NCBI GenBank assembly: GCA_050730835.1
Contig: JBOHNS010000027.1
Span: forward strand, 1-17,509
Source: JBOHNS01 sp050730835
GTDB lineage: Bacteria; Patescibacteriota; Saccharimonadia; Saccharimonadales; UBA4665
Reading direction: 5' to 3'
Length of the DNA stretch: 17,509 bases
The stretch's first letter is position 1. The number at the start of each line of letters is the position of its first letter. The position numbers and the translations under genes were made by a program. Positions 13,739 to 17,509 of this stretch are shown here, one piece after another. Under the pieces are notes generated by a model, which saw only the letters and a program-made list of their open reading frames with translations, was not told the origin of the DNA and did no database searches.

Positions 13739-13767
13739 TTGACTAAAATGGTAGCATACTATAAAAT
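13739..13767 (+). promoter_or_regulatory. Promoter of the Panacea toxin-antitoxin operon (leaderless geometry)
   Basis: TTGACT (13739-13744), a 17-nt spacer, and TAAAAT (13762-13767) end 6 nt before ATG 13774, so the predicted transcription start is the A of the start codon. No Shine-Dalgarno site is present. Confidence 0.6.
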
Positions 13768-13773
13768 CATAGC

Positions 13774-14559
13774 ATGATGACTTTTAAAGAAACTATTATC
13801 AAATTACGCAAAGATGCCAAAATGAGTCAACAAGAAGTGGCTAATAGCATTAGCGTTGCCCGTGCGACCTATGCCAGTTTAGAGGCTGGGCGTAGAGAGC
13901 CAAACCTGTCGGAGATCCGTAAATTGTCGGAGCTTTATCAAATATCGCCTCAGCATTTGATTGATGGCGTGGCGGCAACGTTTGAAGAAAAAGCTGACGA
14001 TGTGAAGCTGGAGGCGCCATCAACAGATTCTGGGCCAAGGAAGCCGGTGACTATTCATAAAGAAAAGCTGCGCCAGGTCTTGCTCTACGTGCTGGAAAAA
14101 GTTGGCGCCAAGCCGAATGTCGGCGAAACTGTTTTGTATAAACTGCTGTATTTTATCGATTTTGATTATTATGAAAAATACGGCCAATCGATCACCGGGC
14201 TGACCTATGTACGCAATCACTTTGGGCCAACGCCTAAAGCGGCCATGTTTAATGGTGTGGTTGATGCCATGAAAAACGCCGACGAGCTGGATGTGGCCGA
14301 AACCAAGTATTTTAATCACAATCAACGCAAGTATCTGCCGAATACTAGAGCCGCCCTGGATAAGCTAAGCGGCCGGGAATTGATCCATATCGACGCCGAA
14401 CTGTCGAGGCTTGGCGACAAGTCGGCTGGTGAGCTGAGCGAGCTTTCGCACCAAGACACGCCCTGGCTAGCCGCCAAAGACAATCAGCCGATAGATTATC
14501 AGCTGGCCAGGTATCGCACCTCCGAAACTTCTGTGAAAGAGCCCGAGGATGAAGTTTGA
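13774..14559 (+). CDS. HTH-Panacea (DUF4065/SocA-like) antitoxin
   Basis: The 261-residue product joins an XRE-type HTH (residues 5-58: MSQQEVANSISVARATYASL then EAGRREPNLSEI) to a Panacea domain (about 95-250), with the family core VGETVLYKLLYFIDFDYYEK, then GLTYVRNHFGPTPKA and a late SHQDTPW. Panacea proteins are antitoxins that neutralise many unrelated toxins; the HTH form is expected also to repress its own operon. The next ORF starts 11 nt before this one stops and is RelE-like, which fits an antitoxin-first module. A second in-frame ATG directly follows the first; the first is chosen because it falls at the predicted transcription start. Confidence 0.9.
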   Translation: MMTFKETIIKLRKDAKMSQQEVANSISVARATYASLEAGRREPNLSEIRKLSELYQISPQHLIDGVAATFEEKADDVKLEAPSTDSGPRKPVTIHKEKLRQVLLYVLEKVGAKPNVGETVLYKLLYFIDFDYYEKYGQSITGLTYVRNHFGPTPKAAMFNGVVDAMKNADELDVAETKYFNHNQRKYLPNTRAALDKLSGRELIHIDAELSRLGDKSAGELSELSHQDTPWLAAKDNQPIDYQLARYRTSETSVKEPEDEV

Positions 14560-14905
14560 TCAAACTCCGGAATTTCAAAAAGAGCTAAAAAAACTGACCA
14601 AAAGTTGGCGTAGCTTGCCGCAAGATTTGGCCAAACTTCAAAAAGTGCTGCCGTATTTATATGTCAAAGCCGGCGCCGAGCATTTTCGAAAAGTGTTTTT
14701 TGGCAACAAAAAGGCGGCGGTTTTGCAAACGCTTTCGGCGAGCAAACAGGTCGTCAAAATCCGCCTCGACTGCCAATCGCTCGGCAACAAAGATCTTTTG
14801 CGCGTTACCTACATTCGTAGCGAAGGGAGTATATTATTTGTTGAGCTGTATGCCAAAAACCAAAAACCGTGTGAAGACGCTAGTCGCATCAAAAGGCATC
14901 TCTAA
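14549..14905 (+). CDS. RelE/HigB-like toxin partner of the Panacea antitoxin
   Basis: The 118-residue product has the size and strand pattern of RelE/ParE-superfamily toxins: an N-terminal MKFDQTPEFQKELKKLTKSW helix pair, then a beta-sheet part with AAVLQTLSASKQVVKIRLDC, LLRVTYIRSEGSILFVELY and a C-terminal KNQKPCEDASRI helix. The R-V-x-Y-I and F-V-E-L-Y-x-K-N-x-K patterns match RelE/HigB mRNA interferases or relatives. Its ATG overlaps the end of the antitoxin gene by 11 nt, giving coupled expression. The likely target is ribosome-bound mRNA, but gyrase (ParE-like) cannot be excluded from sequence. RelE-type partners are less known for Panacea than other toxin folds. Confidence 0.8.
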   Translation: MKFDQTPEFQKELKKLTKSWRSLPQDLAKLQKVLPYLYVKAGAEHFRKVFFGNKKAAVLQTLSASKQVVKIRLDCQSLGNKDLLRVTYIRSEGSILFVELYAKNQKPCEDASRIKRHL

Positions 14906-14951
14906 AATTTATACGACTGTAGCGTGCCGGCGCAGAAGCAGATCCGGCTAG

Positions 14952-14960
14952 TTATCCACA
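14952..14960 (+). promoter_or_regulatory. Consensus DnaA box
   Basis: TTATCCACA, the perfect 9-mer DnaA box, lies 40 bp upstream of a strong promoter and is followed by AT-rich DNA (14964-14999). No second consensus box is seen nearby, so an origin is unlikely; regulation or chance are the alternatives. Confidence 0.35.
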
Positions 14961-14999
14961 GCAATAAAGCTTTAGCATGTTATAAAATATAAAAAAGTA

Positions 15000-15029
15000 T
15001 TGACAATTGTTTGTAGCGACGTGTATAGT
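15000..15029 (+). promoter_or_regulatory. Strong sigma70 promoter of a small RNA
   Basis: A perfect TTGACA (15000-15005) is followed after 18 nt by TATAGT (15024-15029). The predicted start is about 15036. No ORF begins downstream before a terminator. Confidence 0.7.
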
Positions 15030-15035
15030 GGAAAT

Positions 15036-15118
15036 TAGTCATCGTGAGGTGATTAGCGATTAAGCTAGCAATAGCCGACATCGCGAGCAGATTGGAGCCC
15101 GTCAAACGGCTCCTTTTT
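15036..15118 (+). ncRNA. Small structured RNA of about 80 nt, unknown family
   Basis: The unit runs from a strong promoter to an intrinsic terminator. Three hairpins fill it. Hairpin 1 (15035-15056) has a 9-bp stem with some G-U pairs and a GTGA loop. Hairpin 2 (15056-15084) pairs GCGAT with ATCGC and, inside an internal loop, GCTA with TAGC around a GCAA loop. Hairpin 3 is the terminator. GTGA and GCAA are both GNRA tetraloops, which argues for a selected RNA fold. No plausible peptide is encoded and the next gene has its own promoter 160 nt on, so it is likely a free RNA. I do not recognise a known family. Confidence 0.65.
15094..15118 (+). terminator. Intrinsic terminator of the small RNA
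   Basis: GGAGCC (15094-15099) and GGCTCC (15108-15113) form a 6-bp GC-rich stem with an 8-nt loop, followed by five T residues (15114-15118). Confidence 0.85.
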
Positions 15119-15189
15119 GTTTGGCTAATTTTTCTTTGGTTTTGGTTTTTAAAATAGTAGTTACTTAAAAAAAATCAAAACCGGAGTCA

Positions 15190-15270
15190 TTAATTAAAAA
15201 TTCGGCGCGACAGTTTTTCCATCAAAATGGTTGGGTCGCGGGCGATGATTTTGGCTAGCCCGGACAATAT
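15190..15270 (-). pseudogene. C-terminal remnant of an SDR oxidoreductase paralogue
   Basis: The minus frame ending at TAA 15190-15192 reads ILSGLAKIIARDPTILMEKL then SRRIFN. Over the last 23 residues it is identical at 13 positions to the C-terminus of the intact SDR at 16380-17153 (LMEKLSRRIFN against LMDIISRKIFN), and both stop right after IFN. Upstream the similarity ends at about 15270, next to the hydrolase promoter, so the rest of the gene is missing. It lies on the same strand as the intact copy, with the hydrolase gene between them, suggesting a past tandem pair. Confidence 0.7.
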
Positions 15271-15273
15271 TTA

Positions 15274-15284
15274 TGATATATAAT
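15274..15284 (+). promoter_or_regulatory. -10 region of the hydrolase gene (leaderless geometry)
   Basis: TATAAT (15279-15284) ends 7 nt before ATG 15292; the overlapping TGATATATA (15274-15282) also fits an extended -10. No good -35 and no Shine-Dalgarno site are visible. The stretch 15119-15189 upstream shows only AT-rich runs. Confidence 0.5.
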
Positions 15285-15291
15285 AAAATTA

Positions 15292-16368
15292 ATGGCAGAG
15301 CAATATTGTGCAATAGAATATGATCTGGCCGGCGATTTTGGGCTGACACATAACTTTTTTGTACCAGAGAAGCGTGTCGAGCCAGACGTTTTGCCGGCCG
15401 GGACCTTTCGCTCAGATTGGCTAGCCCTAGACGCTATCAAATCTCAGGTAGCGATGGCGTTTGAATCTAGTGCTTTCGGCGGCAAACCAGGGCAGCGTTT
15501 GCACTACGCGCTGATCAATGACGAGGCTGATTCATCCGGCCTGACATTAATAAATTTACACTGGGGCGGACGCTTCCACAATAATCCCGAAGTTTGCGAT
15601 ACGATGGCCGAGCTTGTTGCCACTAACCCAGACAAACGCTTTTTGGTCTACGATAATCCGGGCAGCGGGCTGTCGGACCCTCTGCCAAAAGCTTTGAGCC
15701 GCGAACTATCGCAAACCGGCCGCTTCGATGACTACGCGGCTATTGTCATGGACGGCCTAGGTAAGGTCTTGCAAAACTATGACGAGCTAGACGTGCTGGG
15801 TAGATCGCAGGGCGGCTTGGTGGCAACCGAGCTAGCCGCTCAAATTGACCACATCGAATCTTTGGTAGTCTTCGATCCGCCCGGCACGCCGACTCGTGTA
15901 TTGAGCTTTTTGAGAGCTTATATGTTTCGAGAAAGATTACACGCTCGAAAATACTCGGAACATATTTCGGGGATGACTGGCGCGGAATATGTTGATGACA
16001 CCACTTGGCGCAGTATTTTTAAAGAATATAAAGCCGAAATTGTTAACGGTAGCTTGAAGACGCGTTACCAGCAGCCGATAGGTTTAGCCAAAGGACAATA
16101 CAGCCAAGCTCTAAAGGTGGCGCTGCCTCACATAAGCGGCGCCTATGTGTTTTTGTCGCCTAGCGGCAGCGAGCTAAACGACCTGGCTGTCACTAGATCG
16201 ACCATAGCCCAAGCGGTAACTGGGGCCGGCCGGCTGCCGAGGCTTGTCGATCAGTTAGTTTTCAGTGGCAGTCACGCTTTTGGCTATGGTAATCCAAGGG
16301 CTGTTCCGGCGCTGGAGAGTTACGCTTCCAACTACGTTAATGCGCTTGGTAGCGACAAACGCGCTTAA
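15292..16368 (+). CDS. Alpha/beta hydrolase fold protein
   Basis: The 358-residue product has the alpha/beta hydrolase layout after an N-terminal extension of about 80 residues: LINLHWGGRFHNN near 84-97 in the oxyanion-hole position, VYDNPGSGLSDP after strand 4, and the nucleophile elbow DVLGRSQGGLVATEL with G-x-S-x-G and S172. An acidic residue candidate lies in VVFDPPGTP shortly after it, and H328 in FSGSHAFGYGN fits the catalytic His. It has no signal peptide, so it is probably cytosolic. The substrate cannot be told; the fold covers esterases, lipases and peptidases. The intact SDR gene converges on it with an 11-bp gap. Start choice rests on the TATAAT 7 nt upstream. Confidence 0.85.
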   Translation: MAEQYCAIEYDLAGDFGLTHNFFVPEKRVEPDVLPAGTFRSDWLALDAIKSQVAMAFESSAFGGKPGQRLHYALINDEADSSGLTLINLHWGGRFHNNPEVCDTMAELVATNPDKRFLVYDNPGSGLSDPLPKALSRELSQTGRFDDYAAIVMDGLGKVLQNYDELDVLGRSQGGLVATELAAQIDHIESLVVFDPPGTPTRVLSFLRAYMFRERLHARKYSEHISGMTGAEYVDDTTWRSIFKEYKAEIVNGSLKTRYQQPIGLAKGQYSQALKVALPHISGAYVFLSPSGSELNDLAVTRSTIAQAVTGAGRLPRLVDQLVFSGSHAFGYGNPRAVPALESYASNYVNALGSDKRA

Positions 16369-16379
16369 GCTATGGTTTT

Positions 16380-17153
16380 TTAGTTAAATATTTTGCGCGA
16401 GATTATGTCCATCAGCATGGGCGGGCCGTGAGCTAGGATTTTCGACAAACCGACGGCGCCGCCGGGGGATAGGATGGTTTTGTCGGCTTCGATGGCGCGG
16501 GCGACTTTTTTGGCCCAGACTGCTGGCGGGATGGATTTGAGGTTGGGCTGTTTGCCGGTTTTGGCGTAGGTGGCTTCGATTTGACCCGTCATGCGCGTTT
16601 GAACACCGGGGGTGACGAGGTGCAAGACGCTGACATTGCTGCCTTCCAGTTCGCGGCGCAATGATTCGCTGAAGGCGACGACGCCGGCTTTAGTGGCCGA
16701 ATAGGTGGAATTTTTTGGGAAGTAGGCGTAGCCGGCGATGGACGCGTTGTTGACGATTTTGCCGCTGCCGCGCGCCAGCATAACCTGCAAAAACTTGGCT
16801 GTAACGTGCGTCAGGCCGACCAAATTTACCTGGAACATCGGGTAAACGGCGTTCATGTCAAGGTCTTGCACGGGGCCGGCCACGAACTGGCCAGCGTTAT
16901 TGATTAAAATGTCGACTTTTTGAAAATCGGCTTTGGCGGCCGCAAAACACTTATCGATTGATGCCTGCGAGGCCAAATCAAAATGCACCGGTTTGGCGCT
17001 GAGTGCAGCTTTGCCTGGCAAGGCCTCGAACTTTTTGACATCGCGCATGCCGAGCAACAAATTGACTGGATAGCGCGACAATTCCTCGGCCAAAGCCCGG
17101 CCAATGCCGCTGCTCGCGCCGGTGATGAAAATGGTTTTATGGTTAAGCTGCAT
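16380..17153 (-). CDS. Short-chain dehydrogenase/reductase (classical SDR)
   Basis: The 257-residue product is a classical NAD(P)-dependent SDR. The Rossmann motif TGASSGIG is at 11-18, NNAG at 85-88, the structural Asn at 110 (QVNLVG), and the catalytic Ser138 (NNASIAG) with Tyr151-x3-Lys155 (YSATK). HFDL at 57-60 takes the place of the adenine-binding D-V/L motif. Length and motifs are normal, so the enzyme should be active; it probably reduces or oxidises an alcohol/carbonyl group, with R27-like basic residues (GMRD) after strand 2 favouring NADP(H). The substrate is unknown. The C-terminal half (IISRKIFN) is slightly hydrophobic and basic. A decayed copy of its C-terminus lies at 15190-15270. 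Confidence 0.93.
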   Translation of the reverse strand: MQLNHKTIFITGASSGIGRALAEELSRYPVNLLLGMRDVKKFEALPGKAALSAKPVHFDLASQASIDKCFAAAKADFQKVDILINNAGQFVAGPVQDLDMNAVYPMFQVNLVGLTHVTAKFLQVMLARGSGKIVNNASIAGYAYFPKNSTYSATKAGVVAFSESLRRELEGSNVSVLHLVTPGVQTRMTGQIEATYAKTGKQPNLKSIPPAVWAKKVARAIEADKTILSPGGAVGLSKILAHGPPMLMDIISRKIFN

Positions 17154-17167
17154 AACGATTTTTAATC

Positions 17168-17173
17168 ATTATA
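17168..17173 (-). promoter_or_regulatory. -10 element of the SDR gene
   Basis: A perfect TATAAT on the minus strand lies 14 nt before the ATG at 17153, implying a very short leader of about 8 nt with no Shine-Dalgarno site. The -35 is not convincing. Confidence 0.45.
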
Positions 17174-17200
17174 CACGCTAGCTTGGCCAAATGACAGCGC

Positions 17201-17333
17201 GGCGATAATTATATCTATGCGCGGCCGAACGGGCGCTGTGCGTAATTTTTACTTGGGCATGACCGGCAATATTTCAGGGAGTTAACTATTTTCAGTGTTT
17301 GCTGGCGCAGCGATAATGCTAATAATTATCGCC
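17201..17333. repeat. Pair of 12-bp inverted repeats with a third 8-bp copy
   Basis: GGCGATAATTAT (17201-17212) and its exact reverse complement ATAATTATCGCC (17322-17333) are 109 bp apart. A third GCGATAAT lies at 17310-17317 and can form a local hairpin with ATTATCG (17325-17331). The block sits between the SDR promoter and the IS end and contains no recognised gene. Confidence 0.7.
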
Positions 17334-17375
17334 GGCGCGGTTTGGCCGCACAGTTTTTTGCACTATTTTGGCTAA
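17295..17375 (+). CDS. Possible 26-residue hydrophobic peptide
   Basis: A frame from GTG 17295 to TAA 17373-17375 encodes VFAGAAIMLIIIAGAVWPHS then FLHYFG, a plausible single membrane helix. The same frame upstream holds a 22-residue ORF from ATG 17218, split from it by one TAA (17284-17286). GGGAG lies at a poor 12-nt distance. The peptide overlaps the inverted repeats, so the signal may be a by-product of them. It may also be a decayed membrane-protein start. Confidence 0.2.
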   Translation: MFAGAAIMLIIIAGAVWPHSFLHYFG

Positions 17376-17382
17376 AATTTAA

Positions 17383-17509
17383 GGTTCAAGACTAGTTAAC
17401 TAGCCCGTCTCCTTTCTTTGCGTAGTAGTTTAAGTAGCTCGTGGTACATGTCTTCATGCCGCATATTATAGCGGAACTCGCATTCTTTTAAATGCAGGTT
17501 GAAATGATC
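17383..17509 (-). mobile_element. 3' end of a second IS1595/ISXO2-like element, inverted relative to the left one
   Basis: The 14-bp end sequence (AGGTTCAAGACTAG on the plus strand, 17382-17395) matches the left element end, and the flanks differ beyond it. With the left copy it brackets the whole window in an inverted arrangement, 3' ends facing inwards. Only the transposase tail is present before the window ends. Confidence 0.55.
17396..17509 (-). CDS. Transposase, IS1595/ISXO2-like, C-terminal fragment
   Basis: The minus frame runs from the window edge to TAA 17396-17398 and gives 37 residues, including NLHLKECEFRYNMRHEDMYH. It differs from the left-hand copy at Q/E and K/N positions and has a different, basic C-terminus (RKERRRAS against RKDGLRLG). 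The two copies therefore diverged before or after insertion and are not assembly duplicates of one sequence. Partial at the window edge; the family call is moderate. Confidence 0.55.
   Translation of the reverse strand, partial: DHFNLHLKECEFRYNMRHEDMYHELLKLLRKERRRAS

Noticed and set aside
14661..14951. 96-residue plus-strand ORF overlapping the RelE-like toxin
   Set aside because: It is a shifted frame of the toxin gene, rich in Arg/Ser and without a family pattern or ribosome site.
17169..17177. Second DnaA box TTATACACG near the SDR gene
   Set aside because: The last base departs from the consensus and the sequence overlaps the SDR -10 element, which explains it better.
1..17509. CRISPR array or tRNA genes
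   Set aside because: No regularly spaced repeats and no cloverleaf-like segments were seen on either strand.

Overview
The window looks like an accessory, defence-rich stretch of a small bacterial genome, most plausibly a Candidatus Saccharibacteria (TM7) or other Patescibacteria/CPR member. That placement is an inference from gene style: compact gene packing, a Panacea antitoxin, and several first genes whose -10 box sits about 6 nt before the ATG. TGA is used as a stop (for example at 8015-8017 and 14557-14559), so this is the standard bacterial code and not the UGA-glycine code of Gracilibacteria or Absconditabacteria.

Left part (1-4800). The window opens inside the 3' end of an IS1595/ISXO2-like element. 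Next come two ORFs with the same N-terminal domain, in one frame and split by a single TAA, then a C-terminal remnant of metK. A GtrA-type membrane protein and rarA follow on the minus strand. The rarA upstream region holds a gene remnant (+) and a short minus-strand promoter-to-terminator unit that looks like a small RNA or rarA leader. A solitary XRE regulator follows.

Centre (4869-11672). A five-gene, overlapping operon encodes a Type III restriction-modification system (mod and res) carrying three inserted genes: a DUF3644 protein with a HEPN-like Rx4H motif, a KilA-N DNA-binding protein, and a previously easy-to-miss 47-residue CxxC protein. The kilA-N gene contains a 30-bp perfect palindrome. 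The DNA between the mod catalytic motifs and the DUF3644 gene are much more AT-rich than the rest, suggesting module exchange.

Right part (11673-17509). A complete 1209-bp IS3-family element (ends, CAT target duplication and A7 frameshift site all visible) interrupts a small Cys-rich gene. Removing it with one CAT copy restores a 72-codon frame that is co-directional with a DUF2188 gene. Then come a Panacea-RelE toxin-antitoxin pair, a DnaA-box-like 9-mer, a well-formed small RNA gene (strong promoter, two GNRA-capped hairpins, terminator), an alpha/beta hydrolase, and an SDR oxidoreductase with a decayed SDR C-terminus on the far side of the hydrolase. The window closes in a second, inverted and diverged IS1595-like 3' end.

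Working picture: a restriction-based defence operon and a toxin-antitoxin module lie in a recombination-prone segment bounded by related IS copies and littered with gene tails. First genes appear leaderless while internal operon genes use Shine-Dalgarno sites.
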